NCBI RefSeq assembly: GCF_051811025.1
Contig: NZ_JBPWQE010000001.1
Coordinates: forward strand, 4,092,001-4,156,000
Direction of reading: 5' to 3'
DNA from: Tardiphaga sp051811025
GTDB taxonomy: Bacteria > Pseudomonadota > Alphaproteobacteria > Rhizobiales > Xanthobacteraceae
Length of the DNA: 64,000 bases
The notes under the pieces are model-generated. The model did no database searches and was not told where the DNA came from. It saw nothing but the letters and a program-made list of their open reading frames with translations. The position numbers were made by a program, and so were the translations under genes. Below are positions 53,169 to 60,807 of this stretch, one piece after another (the first letter of the stretch is position 1; each line of letters opens with the position of its first letter).

Positions 53169-53384
53169 ATGTCCAATGCCTATGTCATCGAAGTCTTCAA
53201 TCGCACTGCCGGAATCGTCGTCGCCGAAGAGCGCGGATTTCGCTTCTTTTCATCAGAGCCTGCCTTCGACACGCTCGAAGGCGATCATTTCGGATCGGCC
53301 CGTGCAGCGGAACGCGCAGCGAAGGCACTTATGGACCAGCGAAGTCACAAGGCTAGCCAATCCCGTATCGTCACGGCCCGCTGA
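53169..53384 (+). CDS. Small cytoplasmic protein, hypothetical
   Basis: A 71-aa protein starting MSNAYVIEVFNRTAGIVVAEERGFRFF and continuing with a compact alpha/beta-looking core, then a helical SARAAERAAKAL segment. The pattern (a short strand pair, FFSSEPAFDTLEG, then a helix) recurs in tiny rhizobial proteins of unknown role. No strong ribosome site precedes the ATG at 53169. It may be transcribed with the small membrane protein and SsuD-like enzyme that follow, but 190 bp separate them. Confidence 0.55.
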   Translation: MSNAYVIEVFNRTAGIVVAEERGFRFFSSEPAFDTLEGDHFGSARAAERAAKALMDQRSHKASQSRIVTAR

Positions 53385-53457
53385 GGTCGAGACTGTCCTC
53401 GCCCGACCAGAATGACAATCAGCGTCGAACGAACAAAATTGCCCGGCGCAGACGGCA

Positions 53458-53474
53458 TGGAGAATATTACTCCA
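53458..53474. promoter_or_regulatory. Inverted repeat TGGAG-N7-CTCCA
   Basis: The arms TGGAG (53458-53462) and CTCCA (53470-53474) flank AATATTA, giving a 17-bp operator-like palindrome about 100 bp before the small membrane-protein gene and the SsuD-like gene. It differs from the GGAATTCC motif but may serve the same island. Confidence 0.35.
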
Positions 53475-53576
53475 CGCCGGAACGCCCCGACGTGCTGATC
53501 ATCATTATTTCTGGCGCGCGCTTGCGTAGACCGGATTTATCGCTTTGTTACCTGCAAATGGCGTTGGAGAAAGATG

Positions 53577-53729
53577 ATGCGTGAACTATCGGCGGAAGCC
53601 CGGTTGCATAACCGTGCGCGCGCGTCGTCGAACCGCACAGCGGTGCGCCTGCACACGGCCGCCGTTTACGGCGCATTTGCGCTGATCGCAGCCATCGTGT
53701 TCGGCGCGACATCGGTGCGCCCATTTTGA
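53577..53729 (+). CDS. 50-residue single-pass membrane protein
   Basis: The ATG at 53577 lies 7 nt after GGAG and the frame ends at TGA 53727-53729. The N-terminal half is basic (RLHNRARASSNRTAVR) and the C-terminal half is one helix (AAVYGAFALIAAIVFGATSV). Topology should be N-in. It precedes the SsuD-like gene by 58 bp and may be cotranscribed. It shares layout, but no obvious sequence identity, with the small membrane protein at 10.5 kb. Confidence 0.5.
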   Translation: MRELSAEARLHNRARASSNRTAVRLHTAAVYGAFALIAAIVFGATSVRPF

Positions 53730-53787
53730 CAACGGCACGGGACGGTGAGCCGCATGCAAACATGCGATCCCATCGTCAGGGGACATC

Positions 53788-54858
53788 ATGAGCGATCGTT
53801 CGGAGTTTCTTTGGTACATCCCGAATGACGTGAAGGCAGGTCACCGCGGCGACGTCGTCGATCCAAACCACAACAGCGTCGAGACGCTTGCCGACCAGGC
53901 ACAAGCGCTGGAGCGTCATGGGTGGAAAGGCGCGTTGATCGGAACCGGCTGGGGAAGACCGGACACGTTCACCGTCGCGTCAGTGCTGGCGGCCCGAACA
54001 ACGCGTTTCGAGCCGCTTATAGCCATCCGTCCGGGCTATTGGCAGCCGGCGCATTTTGCATCTGCCGCAGCCACACTGGATCAATTGAGCGGTGGTCGGG
54101 TTCGCATCAATATCGTCTCCGGCAAGGACAATCTGGCGGCTTACGGGGATGACGAAGCCGACTCGTCGCAGCGATATGCGCGGACCAAGGAATTCATGCG
54201 CATCGTCCGGCGGCTGTGGACGGAAGAGAACGTCACCTATTCCGGCGCACATTTCCGTGTCTCTGACTCGACTGCGGCGCCGCGCATCATCCAGCGCGGC
54301 AATCGCCGACATCCGAAGCTGTATTTCGGCGGGGCGTCGGACGCGGCCGAGCATGTCGCCGCAACCGAAGCCGATGTCCAGCTGTTCTGGGGCGAACCGC
54401 TCGGCGACGTAAAGCAGCGTATCGAGCGGCTCAAGAGCTTGAGTCAGCGCCTTGATCGGGATCTCCCGCCTTTGGAGTTTGGTCTCAGGATCACGACGCT
54501 TGTCCGCGAGAGCTCCGCCGAGGCCTGGGCTGCGGCGGAAGCCAAGGTTGCCGACATGGCGAAAAAAGCAGGCGCAGGCTGGAACGACCACGGCCCCGCA
54601 ATCGCCATCGGCCAACGGCGACTGCTCGACCTGCAGGCGCGCGGCGATGTTCTCGACGACAACCTCTATACGGCACCAGGAAAATTCGGCGCAGCCGGCG
54701 CCGGCACTACCTGGCTGGTCGGTTCGGCATCCGAAGTGGCCAGCTCGCTGCAGAAATACCGCGATCTCGGAATTAAGTATTTTATCCTGTCCGACACGCC
54801 CTATCTGGCGGAGATCGAGCGGCAAGGCAAAATACTCCTGCCTTTGCTTCGAGATTGA
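53788..54858 (+). CDS. SsuD-like LLM flavin monooxygenase lacking the active-site Cys
   Basis: A 356-aa bacterial-luciferase-fold protein. FLWYIPNDVKAGHRGDVVD, PLIAIRPGYWQPAHFASAAATLDQLSGGRVRINIVSG and KLYFGGASDAAEHVAATEADVQLFWGEPLG are clearly of the alkanesulfonate-monooxygenase group. The position of the conserved Cys (TGRxCEDSW in SsuD) reads IGTGWGRPDTFT, so the cysteine is missing. A different substrate, such as methanesulfonate, a sulfonate ester or a sulfone, is likely. It is the last gene of the sulfur island. Confidence 0.85.
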   Translation: MSDRSEFLWYIPNDVKAGHRGDVVDPNHNSVETLADQAQALERHGWKGALIGTGWGRPDTFTVASVLAARTTRFEPLIAIRPGYWQPAHFASAAATLDQLSGGRVRINIVSGKDNLAAYGDDEADSSQRYARTKEFMRIVRRLWTEENVTYSGAHFRVSDSTAAPRIIQRGNRRHPKLYFGGASDAAEHVAATEADVQLFWGEPLGDVKQRIERLKSLSQRLDRDLPPLEFGLRITTLVRESSAEAWAAAEAKVADMAKKAGAGWNDHGPAIAIGQRRLLDLQARGDVLDDNLYTAPGKFGAAGAGTTWLVGSASEVASSLQKYRDLGIKYFILSDTPYLAEIERQGKILLPLLRD

Positions 54859-55181
54859 TTCACAGAAGCTGAAATCTGATAGCCACTATATATTTGAAAT
54901 TATTATATAATTTCTTGGAGCGTCTTCAGGCTTCATCGTACCGAAGTCCCCGCTTTGCGGCCATTCGCGCTTCCAGACAGACGATATAACCCGTCCGGAA
55001 TGCAGCGCCAGCTTCCGTCGGATCGCTTTCGTTCAGACGAGGTAAACCAGGCGGATATCGCTGCCCCGCTCGCGATACTCTGGCGCGTGAATTTAATTGC
55101 GGCGACCTGCCGTAAGTGATTGAATTTTCAATAACTCGACTCAAGTAATGATGGAGATACTTCGCCAGCGAGGTTACTGCC
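54859..55181. other. Gap with AT-rich palindrome
   Basis: These 323 bases after the SsuD-like gene include a conspicuous AT-rich tract around 54888-54914 and then GC-richer DNA. An 85-codon minus-strand frame (54926-55183) exists but lacks a ribosome site and normal composition; I do not call it. Confidence 0.4.
54896..54914. terminator. AT-rich palindrome after SsuD-like gene
   Basis: GAAATTAT and ATAATTTC form a perfect 8-bp palindrome around TAT, 37 nt after the stop. It could be a weak terminator, or a binding site for a nucleoid or AT-preferring regulator. Confidence 0.35.
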
Positions 55182-55340
55182 ATGCTTGCCGAGAAGTTTT
55201 TTCTGGTGCTCGAGACAATCAGAAGTCACGCCTCCGATGATAAGCCATCCGAAGGTAGATCATCCCCAGTCGTGACCGATCCCGTAGCGCAGATCCCGAT
55301 CAAACCGCCAAGCGAAAAGCAAATTAAGACCGCCAACTGA
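55182..55340 (+). CDS. 52-residue conserved-type rhizobial peptide
   Basis: The ATG at 55182, 9 nt after GAGG, opens a 52-aa frame beginning MLAEKFFLVLETIRSH. Short proteins starting MLAEKFFL..LET are recurrent in Bradyrhizobium-type genomes in my recollection, which supports this as a real gene. The remainder is hydrophilic and Pro/Lys-rich. No function is known. Confidence 0.55.
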   Translation: MLAEKFFLVLETIRSHASDDKPSEGRSSPVVTDPVAQIPIKPPSEKQIKTAN

Positions 55341-55504
55341 GGCAGCTTTTTGCTTTTCACGGACGTGGGCGTTCGCACCATTCGAACAGCCCTGAGTCCC
55401 GCTCGTCCCAGTCGATCCAGAATTACCATTGCAGTTTGCAGCGTCATCCCATCGCCATCTTGGGCATGTCTTGCTATTGTCATAAAATATTATGCGCGCT
55501 TCCG

Positions 55505-57109
55505 ATGGAGTTCCCGTTGAACGCCCAGCAGCCAATCGTGCCCGATCCTGCTGGCGCAGCAATTGCTGTACGACCGGGCGAACAGGCGGAAATCGAACTT
55601 AAGCTGCTGGCGCCGCAAGCTATCCTGGAAAAGCTGCGCGAGATGCCCCTCATCGTACAGCATGCGCGCAATCGCGGCGTGGTTCGCCGGCTGGAGACAG
55701 TTTATTACGACACACCGGAGAGAGCTCTGTTTCAACGCGGCATGTCGCTGCGCGTGCGGCGCAGCGGCAAGCACTTCATTCAGACGCTGAAACTGCTGCC
55801 CGACATCGGGCGACCGTTGGCGCGACGGCAGTGGGAAACGTCGGTTGACGGCATGACTCCCGATCTGGCGCAGCTTCCTGTCACCGAGATCGGCGATCCG
55901 CTGACGACGCTTACGCCCGATGCGCTTGTGCCAGCGTTTGCGACGAGAGTTCGCCGGCATGCACGGCAGCTCGATCTGCCTGACGCGTCAGTTGAAATCG
56001 CCTTCGACGTGGGGACTATCGAAGCCGGTACGCGTCAAGAAATCCTGTCCGAGATCGAGCTCGAATTGAAAAGCGGCAACGCCGGCGCGCTGTTTGATCT
56101 CGGAACGCAGTTGCTCGACGCGGCGCCACTGCAGGTCGGCACACAGAGCAAGGCAGAACGCGGCTATGCGCTGGCGTTCGATGTCGTGCAGCCGGCGGCG
56201 AAAGCCGAACCCATCAACATCACTGCCGAGCACGCGGTTGACGACGTCATTGCGCTGCTGGGGGGCGCTTGCTGGCATCATCTCTTGCGCAACCACCCGG
56301 TGGCAAAGGAGAGATCCGATCCCGAAGGCGTGCACCAGATGCGCATCGCTCTGCGCCGTCTGCGCACGATCTGTGCGCTGTTCCGGCGCGAGATCCCGTC
56401 GCCCTCGTTCGAGGCGATCAACAGCGAAGCGAGGTGGCTGATGCGACAGCTCGGCCAGACCCGTGATTGGGACGTTTTCGCGACCACGATCGTTTCTCGC
56501 GTGGCGACGACAACACCGGAGATCGACTTCAGCGGCTTGCGCGAGGCAATCGAGCGGCAGCGCAAGTCGAGCTACGGTAGCCTGCAGGCGGTTCTCGACG
56601 ATCCGCGCTACAGCCGTTTTCTGCTTTCGCTCGGGCACTGGGTCGAGCGCCGCAGCTGGCGCAACGATATCGACAGCGATGCGCTGGCTGTCCTGTCGCA
56701 GCCGATGCCGGCGCTCGCCGACAAAATTCTGGCGCGACAGCAGCGGAAGGTGCGCAAGCGCGGCGCGCACTTCCGGCAGCTCGACACCGCTGCACGGCAC
56801 AGTCTCAGGATCCAGCTCAAGAGGCTGCGCTATGCGGCCGAATTCTTCTTGCCACTTTACACCGGCCATGGGCCCGCCAAGCGCTACGTGGCCCGGCTCG
56901 CCAGGCTCCAGAAGAGTCTGGGACGCGTGTGCGACATCGCAAGTATCCACGGATTGCTCGGTTCTATTGGGCAAGACGATCAGGCCGCGCTTCATCTCGC
57001 CATCGGCACGGTGACCGGCTGGCAGGCCCGCGACGAGATTGCAGCGGCGAAAACGCTGCGCAAGAAATGGCGACGCTTCAAGGCGACGCAAGCATTCTGG
57101 GGCCGGTAA
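55505..57109 (+). CDS. CYTH-CHAD domain protein
   Basis: A 534-aa cytoplasmic protein. The CYTH domain (~27-210) begins with EIELKL (Glu29, Glu31, Lys33), the triphosphate-tunnel signature, and contains the ETVYYDTPERALFQRGMSLRVRR strand. The CHAD domain (~235-515) is helical and rich in His/Arg (EGVHQMRIALRRLRTICALFRRE, RHSLRIQLKRLRYAAEFF), and binds polyphosphate in characterised members. The fusion may hydrolyse or sense (poly)phosphate. The start is ATG 55505, or TTG 55517, which has GGAG 6 nt upstream. Confidence 0.9.
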   Translation: MEFPLNAQQPIVPDPAGAAIAVRPGEQAEIELKLLAPQAILEKLREMPLIVQHARNRGVVRRLETVYYDTPERALFQRGMSLRVRRSGKHFIQTLKLLPDIGRPLARRQWETSVDGMTPDLAQLPVTEIGDPLTTLTPDALVPAFATRVRRHARQLDLPDASVEIAFDVGTIEAGTRQEILSEIELELKSGNAGALFDLGTQLLDAAPLQVGTQSKAERGYALAFDVVQPAAKAEPINITAEHAVDDVIALLGGACWHHLLRNHPVAKERSDPEGVHQMRIALRRLRTICALFRREIPSPSFEAINSEARWLMRQLGQTRDWDVFATTIVSRVATTTPEIDFSGLREAIERQRKSSYGSLQAVLDDPRYSRFLLSLGHWVERRSWRNDIDSDALAVLSQPMPALADKILARQQRKVRKRGAHFRQLDTAARHSLRIQLKRLRYAAEFFLPLYTGHGPAKRYVARLARLQKSLGRVCDIASIHGLLGSIGQDDQAALHLAIGTVTGWQARDEIAAAKTLRKKWRRFKATQAFWGR

Positions 57110-57159
57110 AGGACTTGCGAAACTCCCGCGCTGAAGATTCTGGACGCCTTATCTGAGGC

Positions 57160-57333
57160 CTAGTCGCGCTTGGGCGGCTTCCGTTCCAGTCGCAGACGCT
57201 GCGCTCTCATGCGCTTTATTTCTTCATCCAGCGCATCGATCTTTGAGGCGCGCGATGCGCTATCCGATTTAGCGTCGCTTTCACGCAATTTCTGCAGGGC
57301 CTTCTCTACGGAGAGTCTAGGTGTTTCAGCCAT
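57160..57333 (-). CDS. Small coiled-coil protein, hypothetical
   Basis: A 57-aa protein from ATG 57333, with GAGGG 8 nt upstream, which rules out the longer open frame. It is almost entirely helical and charged (SVEKALQKLRESDAK, KIDALDEEIKRMRAQRLRLERK), so it is probably a coiled-coil oligomer. It converges on the CYTH-CHAD gene with 50 bp between them. Similar tiny proteins exist in relatives; their role is unknown to me. Confidence 0.6.
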   Translation of the reverse strand: MAETPRLSVEKALQKLRESDAKSDSASRASKIDALDEEIKRMRAQRLRLERKPPKRD

Positions 57334-57755
57334 CTTGAACCCTCTTTCAGTTTGCACAGCTGCGAATGGCTCATGCAATCCGACAAGATCGACAAATCCG
57401 TTGGGCCAGACGGACGCGCAATGGTCAGCACGCAGCGTAAACGGTTCTTGCAACGACCTTACATTCGAACGGCAGTACAGCTCAGCCGATCCGCCAGCCA
57501 ACCGCCAATTGGCTCGCGACAGAGAGATCTATACAGAATTACGCTGGCCGGATCGCAACTACAGCGAACCAGTCGAAGTCGACCGACTCACGCCTTCCTG
57601 GCCCAATAGTGACCGGTCAGAAGTGGCTACGTTGATCTAGGTCAAGGTCCTGCTCTTGGGTGCAGGAACCATCGTGTCACCCTTGAGCTGCTTTCAACGA
57701 AAGATGGAGCATCGCTCGGCTCAATTCGTTCCGTCTCAACCATGGGGAGGACGTT
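57334..57755. other. Gap with FixK/FNR box upstream of the Gly/Tyr-rich gene
   Basis: These 422 bases separate divergent genes. The right part holds a FixK/FNR-type box at 57632-57645 and a GGGGAGG ribosome site before 57756. No supported gene is seen; a plus-strand frame crossing from 57170 to 57640 is a shadow of the gene on the other strand plus noncoding DNA. Confidence 0.45.
57632..57645 (+). promoter_or_regulatory. FixK/FNR-type box 1
   Basis: TTGATCTAGGTCAA differs from the ideal anaerobox TTGAT-N4-ATCAA by a single base. It is centred 117 bp upstream of the Gly/Tyr-rich protein start, leaving room for a class-II promoter (-41.5) and a ~75-nt leader. It predicts induction at low oxygen. 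Confidence 0.7.
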
Positions 57756-58187
57756 ATGAACTGCATCAAGGCAACGGTTGTTGCTGCATCTGCCATCACC
57801 GTCGTCGGTATCGCTGCCTCAACTACCAAGGCCGCGCCACTGCCGACCAATGTCGCCGCGATGAAGATCGCGATAGACACGCCCGTGCTGCAAGTGCGCT
57901 ACGGCCGCTGGTACGGTGGCGGGGGTTACCGAGGTTGGGGCGGCTATCGCGGCTGGGGATATCGGGGCTACCGGGGCTGGGGCGCAGCCGCCACCGGCGC
58001 GGTCGTGGGCGGCGCGATCGCACGTTCGGCCTATTACGGCGACGGTTACTCCTATTACAGCGGCGGATCCCCTTATGGCAGCAGCTACGCATATAGCGGT
58101 GCGTATGCTTCTGACTACTGCGCTCCCTATGGGTCCGGTGGCTATTATCCTCGCTATGGCATCAGGCGCGGTTATTACGGGTGGTAA
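57756..58187 (+). CDS. Secreted Gly/Tyr-rich low-complexity protein
   Basis: A 143-aa protein with signal peptide MNCIKATVVAASAITVVGIA and cleavage after TKA/APL. The mature part is dominated by RGWGGYRGWGYRGYRGWG-type repeats (~50-75), a short hydrophobic Ala/Gly segment (AAATGAVVGGAIA) and a Tyr/Ser/Gly tail. Such proteins resemble periplasmic or cell-surface Gly-rich proteins of rhizobia and may have a glycine-zipper membrane segment. GGGGAGG precedes the start. The FixK/FNR box upstream suggests low-oxygen expression. Biochemical function is unknown. Confidence 0.7.
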   Translation: MNCIKATVVAASAITVVGIAASTTKAAPLPTNVAAMKIAIDTPVLQVRYGRWYGGGGYRGWGGYRGWGYRGYRGWGAAATGAVVGGAIARSAYYGDGYSYYSGGSPYGSSYAYSGAYASDYCAPYGSGGYYPRYGIRRGYYGW

Positions 58188-58524
58188 TCCTTGCCCGTAA
58201 CGCCCGTTAAGCTACGCACGCAGTGCACAACGTTCGCTGCGAAGCGAGAATGACGATTCGGTCGAATCGCACTCCCCGAGAATAACGCCTGCATTACAGA
58301 CCCTCCTCCGCGCGCGGCCGACAAAGGGCGTTGTCAGAATCAACGACAGCCCGGATCGGCAAAAGCGTTGATAGGCACGGCGTGTGTCGATGCAGCGATG
58401 TCTGCATCAGCTTGATCCAGATCAAACGTCAGCACCTCGGCCAGACCAAGATACGTCACCGTTGCTCGTATGGATCAGCTCCATCGGGCCCACCAATCAA
58501 GAATGCATCGGACGGAGACGTACC
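58188..58524. other. Leader/promoter region of the pfl operon
   Basis: These 337 bases contain a perfect 7-bp palindrome CGATTCG-GT-CGAATCG (58254-58269), the FixK/FNR box at 58412-58425, and GGAGA before pflB. The in-frame open region upstream of pflB (from 58384) lacks a ribosome site and overlaps the FixK/FNR box, so it is not coding. No other gene is seen. Confidence 0.5.
58412..58425 (+). promoter_or_regulatory. FixK/FNR-type box 2 (pfl operon)
   Basis: TTGATCCAGATCAA has perfect half-sites TTGAT and ATCAA with the standard 4-base spacer. It is centred about 106 bp before the pflB start, consistent with activation at -41.5 and a ~65-nt leader. It predicts anaerobic induction by a FixK or FnrN regulator encoded elsewhere. 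Confidence 0.8.
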
Positions 58525-60795
58525 ATGAAAGCAAGTGCCGCTCTCAGGAAGGAAGCCGACACTGGGGATTGCTGGAAGGGATTTCGGCCAGGAGACTGGC
58601 AGACCTCGATCAACGTTCGCGATTTCATTGTCCGCAACGTCACGCCTTACACCGGCAACGAGGACTTCCTGGCTGGACCCTCACAGCGCACAAAGGCGGT
58701 CTGGGCGAAGCTGCAGCCCTACTTTGCGGATGAGAGAAAGAAGGGCGTGCTAGCGGTCGATGCCGCCTCGCCTTCAACCATGCTGGCGCACGATGCCGGT
58801 TATATCGACAAGGATAACGAAGTCGTCGTCGGCCTGCAGACAGATAAACCCTTCAAGCGCGCGATCTTTCCCTTCGGCGGCCTCAGGATGGTCGAGAACG
58901 GCCTGGAAGCTGCGGGCTTCAAACCTGACGCGCGCGTGCACGAAGCATTCACGAAATATCGCAAATCGCACAATGACGGCGTGTTCGACGTCTACACACC
59001 CGAGATCATGAACTGTCGCCGATCGGGGATCGTCACCGGCCTGCCCGACTCTTACGGGCGTGGCCGCATTATCGGCGACTATCGCCGGGTGGCTCTGTAT
59101 GGAACCGACCGCCTTCTTGAGGTGAAGCGGGCAGAGCGCGCGCAGATCAACGATATGTGGCCCACCGATGAAATCATCCGGACGCGCGAAGAGCTGTCGG
59201 AGCAGATGCGCGCGCTGACTGATCTTGCATCCATGGCGAAGCTCTACGGTCACGATATATCCAAGCCCGCAGCGAATGCACAGGAAGCATTTCAGTGGAC
59301 CTATTTCGCTTATCTGGGCGCCATCAAGGAAGCCAACGGCGCAGCGATGTCGATCGGCCGTATATCGAGCTTCCTCGATATTTATATCGACCGGGACCTG
59401 AAAGCCGGCGTTCTGGACGAAACCCACGCGCAAGAGCTTTGGGACCAGCTTGTCCAGAAACTCCGTATCGTGCGCTTCCTCCGCACGCCTGATTACGATG
59501 CACTGTTCAGTGGCGACCCCTATTGGGCGACCGAATGTGTTGGCGGAATGGATCTGGATGGCCGGGCACTGGTGACCCGAAGCAGCTATCGGATGCTGCA
59601 CACACTTAACAATCTCGGCCCGGCGCCCGAACCAAACATTACAGTGCTTTGGTCGACGAAAATGCCGGCCCCCTTCAAGCGCTATTGCGTGAAGGTGAGC
59701 AAGGATACCTCCTCGCTTCAGTACGAGAATGACGATCTGATGCGGCCATTCTGGGGAGACGATTACGGAATCGCCTGTTGCGTTTCGGCGATGCGCCTTG
59801 GAAAGCAGATGCAATTCTTCGGCGCTCGGGTCAACCTGGCGAAGGCGCTGCTTTACGCCATCAATGGCGGTCGAGACGAAGTATCTGGCGAACAGATTGC
59901 CCCGAAATCGCAGCCCGTGGTCGGTGAATTCCTCGATTTCGACGACGTCATGGCCAAGTTCGATACCACGATGGAGTGGCTCGCCAAGATTTACGTCCAC
60001 GCGATGAATTGCATCCACTACATGCACGACAAGTATTTTTATGAGCGTCTGGAGATGGCGCTCCATGATCGCGACATCCTGCGCACGATGGCGTTCGGGA
60101 TCGCAGGTCTTTCGGTGGTTGCCGATAGTCTCAGCGCTATCAAATACGGAAAGATCCGCGTTACGCGGGACGCAACAGGACTTATCGTCGATTTCCAGAA
60201 CGAGGGTAACAAGTCGACGCCGCAGTTTGGCAATAACGACGACCGGGTCGATCAAATCGCATCAGCCCTCGTGACCAGCTTTATGGAGAAGATCCGCAAG
60301 CATCCGACCTACCGCAACGCAACGCATACCCAGAGCGTGCTCACGATCACCTCCAACGTCGTCTACGGCAAGGCCACGGGAAATACCCCCGACGGACGGC
60401 GAAAAGGTGAGCCGTTCGGACCTGGCGCCAATCCAATGCACGGTCGCGATAGCCATGGCTGGCTCGCTTCCTGTCTCTCGGTCGCAAAACTTCCCTACAA
60501 GGATGCGCAGGACGGCATCAGCTACACGGTTTCGGTCGCTCCCCAAAAGGCTCATCTGTCGGATGATCAACTCGTCGATGAGGCCGTCAAAGCCTTCGAC
60601 GTCTATTTCGATCGCGGCGGATTCCACATGAACCTGAACGTGATCGACAGGGAGACGCTCGAGGACGCGATGAAGACCCCGGACAAGTATCCGCAACTCA
60701 CAATCCGGGTTTCAGGTTACGCCGTGAATTTCGTCCGGCTGACGCCGGAGCAGCAGCGTGATGTAATCAGCCGCACCTTCCACGGCCAGATCTGA
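58525..60795 (+). CDS. pflB: Pyruvate formate-lyase (formate C-acetyltransferase)
   Basis: A 756-aa glycyl-radical enzyme converting pyruvate and CoA to acetyl-CoA and formate in the cytoplasm under anaerobiosis. The catalytic pair Cys418-Cys419 (GIACCVSAM) falls at the same numbering as in E. coli PflB, and the radical Gly731 is in RVSGYAVNF near the C-terminus. The two adjacent cysteines distinguish it from diol dehydratase-type members. The ATG at 58525 follows GGAGA; the longer frame upstream overlaps the FixK/FNR box. It is uncommon among aerobic rhizobia and may have been acquired. It is first in the operon with pflA. Confidence 0.95.
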   Translation: MKASAALRKEADTGDCWKGFRPGDWQTSINVRDFIVRNVTPYTGNEDFLAGPSQRTKAVWAKLQPYFADERKKGVLAVDAASPSTMLAHDAGYIDKDNEVVVGLQTDKPFKRAIFPFGGLRMVENGLEAAGFKPDARVHEAFTKYRKSHNDGVFDVYTPEIMNCRRSGIVTGLPDSYGRGRIIGDYRRVALYGTDRLLEVKRAERAQINDMWPTDEIIRTREELSEQMRALTDLASMAKLYGHDISKPAANAQEAFQWTYFAYLGAIKEANGAAMSIGRISSFLDIYIDRDLKAGVLDETHAQELWDQLVQKLRIVRFLRTPDYDALFSGDPYWATECVGGMDLDGRALVTRSSYRMLHTLNNLGPAPEPNITVLWSTKMPAPFKRYCVKVSKDTSSLQYENDDLMRPFWGDDYGIACCVSAMRLGKQMQFFGARVNLAKALLYAINGGRDEVSGEQIAPKSQPVVGEFLDFDDVMAKFDTTMEWLAKIYVHAMNCIHYMHDKYFYERLEMALHDRDILRTMAFGIAGLSVVADSLSAIKYGKIRVTRDATGLIVDFQNEGNKSTPQFGNNDDRVDQIASALVTSFMEKIRKHPTYRNATHTQSVLTITSNVVYGKATGNTPDGRRKGEPFGPGANPMHGRDSHGWLASCLSVAKLPYKDAQDGISYTVSVAPQKAHLSDDQLVDEAVKAFDVYFDRGGFHMNLNVIDRETLEDAMKTPDKYPQLTIRVSGYAVNFVRLTPEQQRDVISRTFHGQI

Positions 60796-60807
60796 GCGAG
60801 GTGCACC

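Noticed and set aside
54926..55183. 85-codon minus-strand frame downstream of the SsuD-like gene
   Set aside because: No ribosome site, Arg/Ser-rich composition without a domain pattern, and its start overlaps a better-supported small plus-strand gene.
57170..57640. 156-codon plus-strand frame opposite the small coiled-coil gene
   Set aside because: It begins on the antisense of a better-supported gene and has no ribosome site or protein-like core.
58384..58524. N-terminal extension of pflB
   Set aside because: It overlaps the FixK/FNR box and lacks a ribosome site; starting at 58525 restores E. coli numbering of the catalytic cysteines.
58774..60255. 493-codon minus-strand frame opposite pflB
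   Set aside because: Antisense shadow; PflB motifs on the plus strand are complete.
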